Below, one piece after another: positions 16,987 through 25,993 of a stretch of 64,000 bases of DNA. The position numbers and the translations under genes are program-made. The stretch is from JAGFIY01 sp964499285 (GTDB lineage: Bacteria; Bacteroidota; Ignavibacteria; Ignavibacteriales; Melioribacteraceae). Below the pieces are notes generated by a model that worked only from the letters and a program-made list of their open reading frames with translations, searched no databases and was not told the origin of the DNA. Position 1 is the stretch's first letter; every line of letters starts with the position of its first letter. The stretch covers positions 1-64,000 of the forward strand of contig CAZCLA010000001.1 of assembly GCA_964499285.1 (NCBI GenBank), written 5' to 3'.

Positions 16987-18189
16987 CTAATCGCTTGCCA
17001 TAATAAATAAAGGTTTAGATTCAAAACTTTTGTAATAAGGTCTTAATCTCTCCTTGTGATAATACTTTTCGACATCAATAACTTTTTTGAAACTAGTTAC
17101 AACTTCGATATGTTCGTTATCATATCTTCCGTTTTTAAGAGTAACTAATCTACCGCTCATACCATCTAGGATAATATCGAGTGCAAGGTTTCCGAAAGCC
17201 ATTGGAACAATTGAGTCGATAGCATCCGGGGCACCCGATCTAACAAGATAACCTAGTCTCTGGTTTATCACGTTAATTCGCTTCCCGTTGTTGTATTTCG
17301 GTGAAAGTTCCTTCAGTTTCATAGACACGAGATCACCTATTCCACCAAGTTTTTTGTGACCAAACATATCAACTTCTTGATTTTCAAAAATCATTTCTTC
17401 ACCCTCGAACATAGCACCTTCAGATACGAGAACGACCGAGTATTTGCTTGGATTTGTCGACCTATCTTCCACAAGAAGTTCGGTAAGTCTGCTAATATTA
17501 AATTTATATTCCGGAATTATACATCGATTAGCAGCACCAGCCATTGTTGGAAGGAGAGCGGAGAAACCTGCGTATCTTCCGAATACTTCAATAACTAAAA
17601 ATCTCTCATGAGAACCGGCGCTAGTTCTCAGATTGTGGGTCATTTCTATTGTACGGGTTACACAAGTCGAAAAACCGATACAGTAATCAGTTCCGGGGAC
17701 ATCGTTGTCCATTGTTTTGGGAATTGCAACTACTTTTAGTCCTTGTTTATGTAGCTCAACTCCGTAGCTTAAAGTATCATCTCCTCCGATTGGAATAAGA
17801 TAATCAATTCCAAGAAAGTCTAAGTTTTTTTTCACTTCTTCGGTTAGATCGTTTATGTCGTCATTGTAGATATTCCGAAGATGATTCGGAACTACATTCT
17901 TCGGAACGCTGCTTGGTCTTGTTCTTGATGAATGTAAAAATGTGCCGCCTGTCCTTCCGATCCTGTTCACAATATTTTCGGTAAGTTTGATGTAGTTTTC
18001 ACTGTTATCATATCCTTTATCCCTGACCATATCGATAAGTCCTGCCCAGCCTCTTCTGATTCCAATAACTTCGTAACCCTCTCTAATAGCTCTAATCGTT
18101 ACGGCACGTATTGCCGGATTTAATCCGGGAACATCTCCGCCTCCGGTAAGAATTCCAATTCTGCCTTTAATTTCATTAATGTTACTCAT
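16987..18189 (-). CDS. Phosphofructokinase with PPi-dependent active-site signature
   Basis: A 400-residue phosphofructokinase A-family enzyme that phosphorylates fructose 6-phosphate at C1. The nucleotide-binding start is GILTGGGDVPGLNP. Residues 135-138 are GGDD and 157-163 are PKTMDND; they align with E. coli positions 103-104 and 124-129. In ATP enzymes both diagnostic positions are Gly; Asp (D138 here) together with Lys (K158 here) is the known signature of PPi-dependent enzymes, which work reversibly. Other family marks are GRYAGFSALLP, VLVSEGA and RLGYLVRSG. The start ATG has GAGGAA just upstream. It lies next to, but is separated by a terminator from, the sodium symporter genes. Automated naming as ATP-dependent PFK would miss this point. 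Confidence 0.9.
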   Translation of the reverse strand: MSNINEIKGRIGILTGGGDVPGLNPAIRAVTIRAIREGYEVIGIRRGWAGLIDMVRDKGYDNSENYIKLTENIVNRIGRTGGTFLHSSRTRPSSVPKNVVPNHLRNIYNDDINDLTEEVKKNLDFLGIDYLIPIGGDDTLSYGVELHKQGLKVVAIPKTMDNDVPGTDYCIGFSTCVTRTIEMTHNLRTSAGSHERFLVIEVFGRYAGFSALLPTMAGAANRCIIPEYKFNISRLTELLVEDRSTNPSKYSVVLVSEGAMFEGEEMIFENQEVDMFGHKKLGGIGDLVSMKLKELSPKYNNGKRINVINQRLGYLVRSGAPDAIDSIVPMAFGNLALDIILDGMSGRLVTLKNGRYDNEHIEVVTSFKKVIDVEKYYHKERLRPYYKSFESKPLFIMASD

Positions 18190-18255
18190 AAATTCCTCAG
18201 ATGCATTTGTTGATTAAATATCGGGGAGCAATATATTTACTTTGTTGTGTAATTT

Positions 18256-18263
18256 CAAAGATA
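18256..18263 (-). promoter_or_regulatory. Candidate -7 box for the phosphofructokinase gene
   Basis: On the minus strand this reads TATCTTTG, a TAnnTTTG match, 67 bases before the start codon. No TTG was found at the expected upstream distance, so support is weak. Confidence 0.25.
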
Positions 18264-18300
18264 GAAAAATACTCAACCCCCGATTTAAACTTAACCGGGG
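18264..18300 (-). terminator. Rho-independent terminator of the symporter operon
   Basis: Read on the minus strand, TCAATCCCCG pairs with CGGGGGTTGA (one mismatch) around a 13-base loop and is followed by GTATTTTTCT. It starts about 10 bases after the AGCS stop codon. Confidence 0.65.
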
Positions 18301-18310
18301 ATTGACTAAA

Positions 18311-19900
18311 TTAAATTCTATTGTATTCGTCCTTAAAATATTTCTTGGATATTTTTTTCAAAGTACCCGAAAGCAGAATGATTGCAATCAAATTTGGGAA
18401 AGTCATAAATCCAAGAGCAGCATCTCCGAAAGACCAAACAGCTTCAAGTTCGGCAATAGATCCTATGAAAACAAAAACTAAAAACAACCATTTGTAAGGA
18501 AGTATAAATTTTTGTCCGAATAAAAAATGAGTTGCTCTGTCTCCATAAAATGACCAGCTTATCATGGTCGAAATTGCAAAAAGCAAAACACCGATGGTTA
18601 CGATTTTATCGCCGTAACTGGTCAGCCACATCAATCCTTTCTTAAAAGCCAGCGAGGTCAAAAGACTTGCGTTAAGCAGTTCTCCGTTAAATGTCGGATC
18701 GATTCGGTTAACATAAAATTCAGTATGATGCCAAGCGCCGGTTGTTATAATTACCAATCCTGTTAGAGTACAAATCAAAATAGTATCTATCATAGGTTCA
18801 AGGAGTGCAACAGAACCTTCTCGAACTGGATATTTTGTTTTTGCAGTTGAGTGTGCAATAGCAGCGCTTCCCTGTCCGGCTTCATTTGAATAAAGACCTC
18901 TTTTTATTCCCCACAACATGGTATTAAGAAATACTAAAAATCCGCCTGTGCCAACGCCGGCTATTTCTGCCGGTGGATTAAATGCCATATGGAATATCAT
19001 CCCGAATGAAGGAATGATTTCGCCAAGATTTGAAACCAATATTAAGATAGCAGCAACAACATAAAACACAGCCATAACAGGTGCTAAATAGCCGGTAACT
19101 TTCCCGATTCTTCTAATTCCTCCGATTATAACAGCTCCGACTATTGCAACAAGAACCAATCCGTTTAAGATCTGTTGATATGAAACTTGGAATCCGCTGA
19201 AGATCATTTCGTGCTTGGTTGTCAAGAAGGTGGATGATCCCACCATGTTTGTAACTTCCGCATAGACTTGATCTGAAACAGTAAATGCTTGAATTGCATT
19301 TCCTGTTGCAAACGAACAAATAATCGCGAAAGCAGCAAATGCAATTGAAAGCCATCCCCATTTTTTACCTAGTCCTTTGTAAATTGTGTACATTGGACCT
19401 CCTGCGGTTGAACCATCTGGTAAAACATCCCGGTATTTTAACGCCAACGTACATTCCGAAAATTTTAGAGCAGTTCCAAAGAAGGCAGTAACCCACATCC
19501 AAAACAATGCACCGGGTCCACCGTAATAAAGTGCTGTCGCCACTCCTGCGATATTTCCAATTCCTACAGTTGCGGAAAGCGCAGTTGTCAAAGCCCTGAA
19601 GTGATTAAGATCCCCTTCATCGTTAGGGTCATCATACTTTCCGGCAGTAACTTTTATTCCATGCCAAATTTTTCTTACTTGAGGAAATCCAAGTTTTATC
19701 GAAATGAAAATACCCGTCCCAAGTAATGCTACTATCATTAGTGGGATTGAACCAAGTGGGATATCTTTGGAAGGGAAGTTTGAAATAAATTCGAAGTTTC
19801 CGGGGAAACTCCATACGGTGTCGAAAATTGGAACACCGCCTATCATTACGATAATGAAAATTATGCCAAGTGTTATGATTCCTGCAATTGCTCGATTCAT
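18311..19900 (-). CDS. Alanine/glycine:cation symporter (AGCS) family protein
   Basis: A 529-residue inner-membrane protein of the AGCS family, which imports alanine or glycine with Na+. Family features seen are LGTGIFISIKLGFPQVR, the conserved ALSATVGIGNIAGVATAL segment forming part of the ion/substrate site, GPGALFWMWVTAFFG, STAGGPMYTI, and IKRGLYSNEAGQGSAAIAHS. About 11 hydrophobic segments are present. An AGAGG sequence precedes the ATG. It lies 14 bases downstream of the NSS symporter on the same strand, so both should be one transcript for sodium-driven amino-acid uptake, ended by the terminator at 18264-18300. Confidence 0.92.
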   Translation of the reverse strand: MNRAIAGIITLGIIFIIVMIGGVPIFDTVWSFPGNFEFISNFPSKDIPLGSIPLMIVALLGTGIFISIKLGFPQVRKIWHGIKVTAGKYDDPNDEGDLNHFRALTTALSATVGIGNIAGVATALYYGGPGALFWMWVTAFFGTALKFSECTLALKYRDVLPDGSTAGGPMYTIYKGLGKKWGWLSIAFAAFAIICSFATGNAIQAFTVSDQVYAEVTNMVGSSTFLTTKHEMIFSGFQVSYQQILNGLVLVAIVGAVIIGGIRRIGKVTGYLAPVMAVFYVVAAILILVSNLGEIIPSFGMIFHMAFNPPAEIAGVGTGGFLVFLNTMLWGIKRGLYSNEAGQGSAAIAHSTAKTKYPVREGSVALLEPMIDTILICTLTGLVIITTGAWHHTEFYVNRIDPTFNGELLNASLLTSLAFKKGLMWLTSYGDKIVTIGVLLFAISTMISWSFYGDRATHFLFGQKFILPYKWLFLVFVFIGSIAELEAVWSFGDAALGFMTFPNLIAIILLSGTLKKISKKYFKDEYNRI

Positions 19901-19914
19901 AAGCCTCTTATTTT

Positions 19915-21300
19915 TTATTCAAAAAAGGAAATAACTGTATCCAAAATTCCTGTTGAGTGCAGCAGCACTAAAAAGATAAACACCGGTGCAAAATATTTTA
20001 TAAAAACTTGCCAGAATTTTACAAGCATTGGATATTTATTAAATAATTTTTCTGCTCCAAATTTTAATTCTTTAAGAACTTTGTCCATTCCCCATATATA
20101 ACCAATAAAGATAGACATAAGCAATCCACCTAGCGGAAGGAGAATGTTCGATGCAATAAAATCCATAAAATCAAAAAAGTTTAAATTAAATAGATGAAAA
20201 TCCGACATAAGATTGAAGGATAATGCGCTTGGTATTCCGATCAGAAATACAATTGTTCCGAATATTATAACAGCTCTGTGCCTACGCCATTTTCTTTCAT
20301 CAACAAAATAGGCTGTAATTACTTCCAGCAATGATATTGCCGATGTAATTGCCGCGATTGTAAGAAGTATGAAGAAAAATATAGAGAAAATAAATCCGCC
20401 GGGCATCTTTGTGAATACTACCGGAAGAGTATGAAAAATCAATCCGGGTCCGGCGTTTGGATCAAGTCCGGTGGCAAAAACCGAAGTAAAAATAGCAATA
20501 CCGGCAATTAATGCGATTGAAGTATCGAGAACGGTAATCTGCAATGCCGAAGTTGGGATACTGTCCTTCTTGGACATATAACTCCCGTAGGTCAACATTG
20601 CACCCATACCCATGCTCAATGTAAAAAATGCTTGTCCCAGAGCAAGAAGAATTGTTTGAGCATTTACTACAGACCAATCAGGTTTTAAGATGAATGAAAT
20701 ACCGACTTCCGAGCCGGGTAATGTGATTCCTCTTATCATTAGTACTATCAGAAGAAGAAAAAGAATAGGCATCAATACTTTACTGCCGCGTTCAATTCCT
20801 TTCTGAACACCCGCAAACACTACTCCCATAGTAAGTATCATAAAGAGTGCAAAAAAACCAATTATCCAATAAACATTACCCGTAAGTAAACCAAAATGAT
20901 CACCGGCTTGTGTAGGTTCGGAAAAATCATAAAAATTTCCTGAAAAGGCTTCTAATATATATCCCAAAGACCAGCCAGCAACCACTGCATAATAACTTAG
21001 AATTATAAAACCGGCCAATATCCCCATCGATCCTACTGCAGCCCAAAATTTGGATTTGCTAAGTTGTTTAAAAGCTCCTACTGGATTTCGCTGAGTTGTT
21101 CGGCCAATTAATATTTCCCCAATTAATACCGGAAGACCGATCACTGCAGTACAAATCAGATATATTATTATAAATGCTGCACCGCCATTTTGCCCAACAA
21201 TGTAAGGAAATTTCCAAATATTGCCCAAACCAATAGCAGAACCGGCAGCCGCTAAAATAAAACCTATCTTAGAACCCCATTGCTCTCTTTGTTCAGTCAT
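19915..21300 (-). CDS. Sodium-dependent transporter, NSS/SNF family
   Basis: A 461-residue neurotransmitter:sodium symporter family protein with about 11-12 membrane segments. The diagnostic first helix is SKIGFILAAAGSAIGLGNIWK FPY-type (unwound GSAIGLGN sodium/substrate site) and the second segment shows GLPVLIGEILIGR. Bacterial members such as LeuT and MhsT carry hydrophobic amino acids with Na+; the substrate here is not determined. It begins the two-gene symporter operon and is followed by the AGCS symporter gene. A 512-base intergenic region separates it from the divergent large T9SS gene. Confidence 0.92.
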   Translation of the reverse strand: MTEQREQWGSKIGFILAAAGSAIGLGNIWKFPYIVGQNGGAAFIIIYLICTAVIGLPVLIGEILIGRTTQRNPVGAFKQLSKSKFWAAVGSMGILAGFIILSYYAVVAGWSLGYILEAFSGNFYDFSEPTQAGDHFGLLTGNVYWIIGFFALFMILTMGVVFAGVQKGIERGSKVLMPILFLLLIVLMIRGITLPGSEVGISFILKPDWSVVNAQTILLALGQAFFTLSMGMGAMLTYGSYMSKKDSIPTSALQITVLDTSIALIAGIAIFTSVFATGLDPNAGPGLIFHTLPVVFTKMPGGFIFSIFFFILLTIAAITSAISLLEVITAYFVDERKWRRHRAVIIFGTIVFLIGIPSALSFNLMSDFHLFNLNFFDFMDFIASNILLPLGGLLMSIFIGYIWGMDKVLKELKFGAEKLFNKYPMLVKFWQVFIKYFAPVFIFLVLLHSTGILDTVISFFE

Positions 21301-21812
21301 GATTCTTTTTTTTAATTATTGAAATGAAAACTTGATTTCGATTTTGAAAAATTAGTCATAAAATTAGTGAATAAATTCAAAAAACCAATAGAAAATGTGT
21401 ATAATTCTGAGCCATTTCAGATTTATATCTCAAAACAAAACAACAACACTTTTCGATAAAGGCTCAAAATCCTCAATTTTTCTTTGGCTCAAATCTTGAA
21501 CTAATTGAACTAAAGATTCATAGTGTACCCTCACATATGAAAATTTCCATTATGGAATGGGCAGTAGTGTTCAATTAATTGCTGGGCTAGGTAAATTGTC
21601 ATTACTGCCTTTTTTATTTATATCTCAATTCAGCAGATTACCTCAATATTAAAATTATTCGTCTTTTCTCGAATTTGATCTCTATCAAACTAATCGAATT
21701 TTATTTACAATTTTATTTGTTTATTTAAAAAATACCTCTTATCTTATTACTGTTTATTTCACGCCTAGCCAGCGAAAAACAATTAAATATAAACTAATAG
21801 TATGAGGGTACT
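21301..21812. other. 512-bp intergenic region between divergent genes
   Basis: AT-rich region between the NSS symporter start and the large T9SS protein start. It holds no ORF of normal size. It contains a 13-codon ORF at 21537-21578 with no visible RBS, and a strong plus-strand terminator hairpin at 21560-21615 whose left arm overlaps that ORF. The remainder (21616-21812) is probably the leader/promoter region of the T9SS gene; no convincing TAnnTTTG box was found. Confidence 0.5.
21560..21615 (+). terminator. Orphan plus-strand terminator (attenuator or small-RNA end)
   Basis: GGCAGTAGTG pairs with CATTACTGCC (one G-U) and an inner CAATT/AATTG stem, followed by six T. No plus-strand gene precedes it: the upstream gene is divergent. 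It must end a short transcript starting after 21300, or act as a conditional terminator for the gene at 21813. Confidence 0.65.
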
Positions 21813-24800
21813 ATGAATCTTGCAACACTCCTTAAAAAGGTGTATTTAGGCTTGCTGATATTCGCATATCCAGTCTTTGCACAACTTACACCTGTACAGA
21901 ACATTCCCGTTAACGGTTCAAATTACGTTTACGGAAGTTCAACATACATTGCTTGGTATTATAATGGTTATGAAGCCGGTATTACAACCGAGCTTCAAGT
22001 TTCAGTTAATCCGGATATGTCAGGTCCTTTCGTTGATGTTGTTGGATTGACAGGATTAACATATGAAGTATCCGGATTGGTTTCCGGAGAAACTTATTAC
22101 TGGAGAGTCCGTTCCAAATCAGCCGGTGGTGCTTACTCAGCTTGGACCGGAATATGGTCTTTCACTGTCAACGGTGGTGGCGGGGGTGGAGGTACTCCGT
22201 TAGTTCCAGTTTTAAATATTCCTCTTGATGGATCAGACGTTTACGAATCATCAGCTTTTCTCGCATGGTATCTAAACGGTTCTTCTTTAGGCTTAACTTT
22301 TGAACTTCAAGTATCGACATCTAATACATTTGCCCCTCTTTTTGTAGATGAAACCGGACTGACCGATTTCTCATACGAAGTTTCCGGATTATCCGATGGG
22401 GAAACTTATTATTGGAGAGTACGATCAAAGAACGGAAGCAATGTTTATTCCAATTGGTCAACAACGTTTTCATTCAATGTAGATCTTGGCGGAGGAGGAT
22501 TTACTGTCGATCCACCAGAACACTATTCTCCGGCAGATGGAACCACAGACTTTAGCTATCATCCAACCCTTGTTTGGTATTCGGTTTCAGGTGCGTTTAG
22601 TTATGACCTTCAAGTGAGCACTGATATGACCTTTACGACTGTTGATAGAGAATATTACGGACTGGTCGATACCTCATATCACATTCATTATCCCAAAGCT
22701 ACAGAGTACCTTGAATTGAATACTCAATACTTTTGGAGAGTGAGGGTTACAACAATTTACGGAACAAGCGATTGGTCATCTCCTTGGGACTTTACAACAA
22801 AAGATGCTGCTGATACTCCAGCCTTGATAGCTCCCGAAGATGGATCTACAGAAGACTATACCGGAGTTTATTTCACTTGGAGTGATGTAATTAAAGCGGA
22901 TTCGTACGATATAGAAATATATCTTGATTCCACTTTGGCGGCAGTTCATACAGCAAATGTGACCGATACTACATATTTTTATAATGGTTTAGCAAGCACC
23001 ACATATTTTTGGAGAGTAAGATCAGAAGCTTCAGGTAATTATAGTGCATATTCTTGGTTCTGGTCATATACAACTGGTGCATACACAATCTGGTATGTAG
23101 AAACTCCAGGAAACGGCGGTGACGATCTAAACACTGGCACCAGCCCAGATGATCCTTTTGCAACAATTCAGAAAGCAATTGATGAAGCAAGTGCCGGGGA
23201 TAAAATATCTGTTGGTGATGGCACATTTGTAGAGGATTTAGATATACAAAAAGACAATCTTGAGATTTATGGAACAGGCTATTCTGCAACAACAACCATT
23301 AAAGGTGTTGCTACTGAACCAATAGCGAATTTTCCTTTAGCAACGCCCAATATTAATGTTGAGGCAGACGGCGTCAAATTACATGACTTCTTAATTGAAT
23401 CTCCCGATTTGACAAATGATATTTATTCAAGTGGAATCGTTTTTACAGGTCAAGATATTGAGATATACAACAACAAATTCCTGACAATTTCTACTTCAGA
23501 TGACGCCTTCGCAGAAGGTGATGGATATGCTATAGTAATTCAATCTTACAGTAATGGTGTCTATCCAGGATCTGATGTAAGTGGATTGAAGATTTATAAT
23601 AACGTCTTCACTTGGGAAGAATATGCTCCTGCTGGAGGTGGAGACGGTGGTTATGAAGGAATATGGATAAACCCACACGATGCATCCGGTTCCGGAATTG
23701 AAATAACAAATAATACCTTTGATGGAAATTGTCGAAGAGCAATTGCTGTTCAAACAAGTAATTCATTAGTTGATAATAACACAATGAATACAGATCTGTT
23801 TGATAATAGAGGTATTTGGATATTAGAGGGTGCTGATCATACTATCTCCAATAATGAAATCAGTGGGTTCCCAAAAGGTTTAGAACTTGGTGCAACTTGG
23901 GCAGGTCCATTAGGTGATAATATTGCTGTCACAAACAATAACATTTATGACAACCAATTTGGAGTTTATATATCTGATGATTTCAGTGTAAGTACTCCAA
24001 CAGTCCCACCGGTTATAAATAATAATAATATCTACGACAATGGCATCAACCTGGATGCAAGCACGGCTGTGGGTGCAGCAGGTTATTTCGTTTTAGATGC
24101 CGAAAATAACTACTGGGGTTCAGCTGATGGGCCTGTTGATGGTACTTATTATGACACTGGTACAGATACTGGCACATCCTCTGAATTACCCGCAGGTTCT
24201 GCTGCTTTAGTAAAAACCTATGTTAATGTTGTTGCAGAAAATACTGGTACTTTGGGTTTCCAAGTAAAAGATAATAGCAGCGCGGATGCCGGAGCAGGTG
24301 GTTTCTTTGTTGATTATTATCCTTGGTTAGGTGGATCTCCTTATTTAGATATTGAAGATGAAGTGACTTCAACCGGTGCAACTGTAACATTAGATGTAAC
24401 AACTAACTTATTTTCGGAATCAATAGATTACACTTTAACCGGCAGGTTTACATATGATGATACTAAATTAGATTACTTAAGCGGTTCTGTAGGAGCATCT
24501 ACAATATTGAATGGTGCTGGTTGGTCTGCAGTCTTTTACGAATCGAGCTCAGGAGTTATTGATTTTATTGCTTGGGGATTTTCACCTTTAAACGGACAGG
24601 GAACTTTGTTTAGTTTATCATTCACCGTCATTGCTGGAGCAAATGGTTCGACTCTAGTAGAAGGGGATTACAACGATTTCTTGGCTGACGGTGTTAATCT
24701 GTTCGGCGCTGGAGTTTTCAGCGGTACAGTCAGCTACACTTATTCACCAGCACCAAGCACTATCAAAGGTGATGCCGAACTAGATTTTGATGTTGATTAC

Positions 24801-25658
24801 GACGATGTATTACTCATGGCTCAGCACGTTGCTGGTTCAATAACTTTGACCGGTCAGGCATTCACAAATGCTGATGTCGATTCTGATCTTGATGTTGATG
24901 CTGATGATATTGCTGCAACAGTATATTATATTTTCAACGGTTCTTGGTCACCCGCACCTGCTCCTCCGATTTCACAGCCTGATATGATGGCTTTTGGAAA
25001 CCCGGTAGACAGCGAAGATCAAGCAATTCTTGAACTTCCGTTCAATGTAAATTCATCATCAGCACCTATACAAAGTGTAGAGTTCATAGTTGTTTATGAT
25101 CAGAACGAAATTGATTATCAAGCTTTCAAAGGTGCGTTTGAAGGAAACGAACATTTCGTTCACGCAAATAAAGTCTCTGAAGGAATTGCAAAGTTTTTAT
25201 TTGCAAGCGCCGAAGGTCAGATGGATGCATTTGAATTGGGAAGTTTAAAATTCAAGAAATCTAATGCAATTTTAAGTTCGACAGTTTCATCACTTTATAA
25301 GATCAATGGCGGATCTCCACAGACAGGTCCAACATTGAGTTTAGATGGTGTTACCAGTGCTCAGGAAGAGGTAATTCCAACAGACTATAAATTATCACAG
25401 AATTATCCTAATCCATTCAATCCAACTACAACCATTGAGTTTGCATTGCCTCAAGCAGATCATGTTAGTATCAAAATCTATGATATGCTCGGCCGTGAAG
25501 TTGCAACATTAATAAATGATCAACGATCTGCCGGAAATCACTCAATTGCTTGGAACGGGTTAAATGATTATGGTCAAAAAGTTTCCAGTGGTTCATACAT
25601 TTACAGAATTACTGCAGGAAACTTTGTTGAAACCAAAAAAATGATGCTGCTGAAATAA
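21813..25658 (+). CDS. Large T9SS protein: FN3 repeats, beta-helix, cohesin-like and dockerin-like modules
   Basis: A 1281-residue surface or extracellular protein. Order: signal peptide (~1-24, ending VFAQ); four FN3-like domains (~26-118, 128-225, 229-328, 331-425) sharing the phrase ETYYWRVRSK or close variants, with a Gly-rich linker after the first; a right-handed parallel beta-helix (~428-770; GTSPDDPFATIQKAIDEA and many NN-turn coils such as ISNNEISGFPKGLELG); a cohesin-like beta-sandwich (~850-965); a dockerin-like pair of Asp-rich loops (~985-1045; DVDYDDVLLMAQHV, DVDSDLDVDADDIAATV); a second cohesin-like segment (~1055-1175); and a T9SS type A domain (NYPNPFNPTTTIEFALP ... KKMMLLK). 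It is probably a carbohydrate-binding, polysaccharide-lyase-like or adhesive protein; no catalytic residues are assigned. The start ATG follows TGAGGGTAC. Confidence 0.85.
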   Translation: MNLATLLKKVYLGLLIFAYPVFAQLTPVQNIPVNGSNYVYGSSTYIAWYYNGYEAGITTELQVSVNPDMSGPFVDVVGLTGLTYEVSGLVSGETYYWRVRSKSAGGAYSAWTGIWSFTVNGGGGGGGTPLVPVLNIPLDGSDVYESSAFLAWYLNGSSLGLTFELQVSTSNTFAPLFVDETGLTDFSYEVSGLSDGETYYWRVRSKNGSNVYSNWSTTFSFNVDLGGGGFTVDPPEHYSPADGTTDFSYHPTLVWYSVSGAFSYDLQVSTDMTFTTVDREYYGLVDTSYHIHYPKATEYLELNTQYFWRVRVTTIYGTSDWSSPWDFTTKDAADTPALIAPEDGSTEDYTGVYFTWSDVIKADSYDIEIYLDSTLAAVHTANVTDTTYFYNGLASTTYFWRVRSEASGNYSAYSWFWSYTTGAYTIWYVETPGNGGDDLNTGTSPDDPFATIQKAIDEASAGDKISVGDGTFVEDLDIQKDNLEIYGTGYSATTTIKGVATEPIANFPLATPNINVEADGVKLHDFLIESPDLTNDIYSSGIVFTGQDIEIYNNKFLTISTSDDAFAEGDGYAIVIQSYSNGVYPGSDVSGLKIYNNVFTWEEYAPAGGGDGGYEGIWINPHDASGSGIEITNNTFDGNCRRAIAVQTSNSLVDNNTMNTDLFDNRGIWILEGADHTISNNEISGFPKGLELGATWAGPLGDNIAVTNNNIYDNQFGVYISDDFSVSTPTVPPVINNNNIYDNGINLDASTAVGAAGYFVLDAENNYWGSADGPVDGTYYDTGTDTGTSSELPAGSAALVKTYVNVVAENTGTLGFQVKDNSSADAGAGGFFVDYYPWLGGSPYLDIEDEVTSTGATVTLDVTTNLFSESIDYTLTGRFTYDDTKLDYLSGSVGASTILNGAGWSAVFYESSSGVIDFIAWGFSPLNGQGTLFSLSFTVIAGANGSTLVEGDYNDFLADGVNLFGAGVFSGTVSYTYSPAPSTIKGDAELDFDVDYDDVLLMAQHVAGSITLTGQAFTNADVDSDLDVDADDIAATVYYIFNGSWSPAPAPPISQPDMMAFGNPVDSEDQAILELPFNVNSSSAPIQSVEFIVVYDQNEIDYQAFKGAFEGNEHFVHANKVSEGIAKFLFASAEGQMDAFELGSLKFKKSNAILSSTVSSLYKINGGSPQTGPTLSLDGVTSAQEEVIPTDYKLSQNYPNPFNPTTTIEFALPQADHVSIKIYDMLGREVATLINDQRSAGNHSIAWNGLNDYGQKVSSGSYIYRITAGNFVETKKMMLLK

Positions 25659-25663
25659 TTTTG

Positions 25664-25686
25664 ATGAGGCGGAATTTCCGCCTCAT
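25664..25686 (+). terminator. Hairpin after the large T9SS gene (weak terminator)
   Basis: ATGAGGCGGA pairs with TCCGCCTCAT almost without loop, but only TATT follows. Without a T-run it may be a processing or stability hairpin, allowing read-through into the micro-gene at 25723. Confidence 0.45.
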
Positions 25687-25722
25687 TATTAACCATAAAA
25701 TTTGAAAATAAGAGGGGAAAAA

Positions 25723-25812
25723 ATGAGTTTATTTGGAAGAATTGTTTTTATTTTCTGTTTAATGGCAGTGGTGACATTATCCTTGGTTGCCTGCCAATCA
25801 GCTTTCTTTTAG
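25723..25812 (+). CDS. 29-residue lipoprotein-like micro-protein
   Basis: A 29-codon ORF: short basic start (MSLFGR), a hydrophobic core (IVFIFCLMAVVTLSL) and the sequence LVAC, which fits a signal-peptidase II lipobox, followed by only CQSAFF to the end. If processed, the product would be a lipidated hexapeptide; if not, a single membrane helix. A strong AGAGGGG ribosome-binding sequence lies 7 bases upstream and a strong terminator lies 16 bases downstream. There is too little room for a promoter after the preceding hairpin, so it is probably co-transcribed with the large T9SS gene. No homologue is recognised. Entericidin-like small lipoproteins are an architectural comparison only. Confidence 0.55.
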   Translation: MSLFGRIVFIFCLMAVVTLSLVACQSAFF

Positions 25813-25827
25813 AATATTAATATATTA

Positions 25828-25860
25828 GAAAAAGGCTGCCTCTTAAGGGCAGCCTTTTTC
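25828..25860 (+). terminator. Rho-independent terminator after the micro-gene
   Basis: GAAAAAGGCTGCC pairs with GGCAGCCTTTTTC around a short loop, giving a 13-base stem with a T-run. It is nearly symmetric and could also work on the minus strand. Confidence 0.85.
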
Positions 25861-25993
25861 ATATATAGCAGATCAATAAATAATTTTTTTTTGAATAAAA
25901 ATATTGATGCCTATTATTGAACATTTACAAAAATTTTTGAAATTGCTATATTTCCTAAATAATGTAAAAATTTAAAGAGAGGGTATAAGAAAT

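Noticed and set aside
22969..23295. Minus-strand ORF inside the large T9SS gene
   Set aside because: It is a shadow of the strongly supported beta-helix coding region and has no RBS or family signature.
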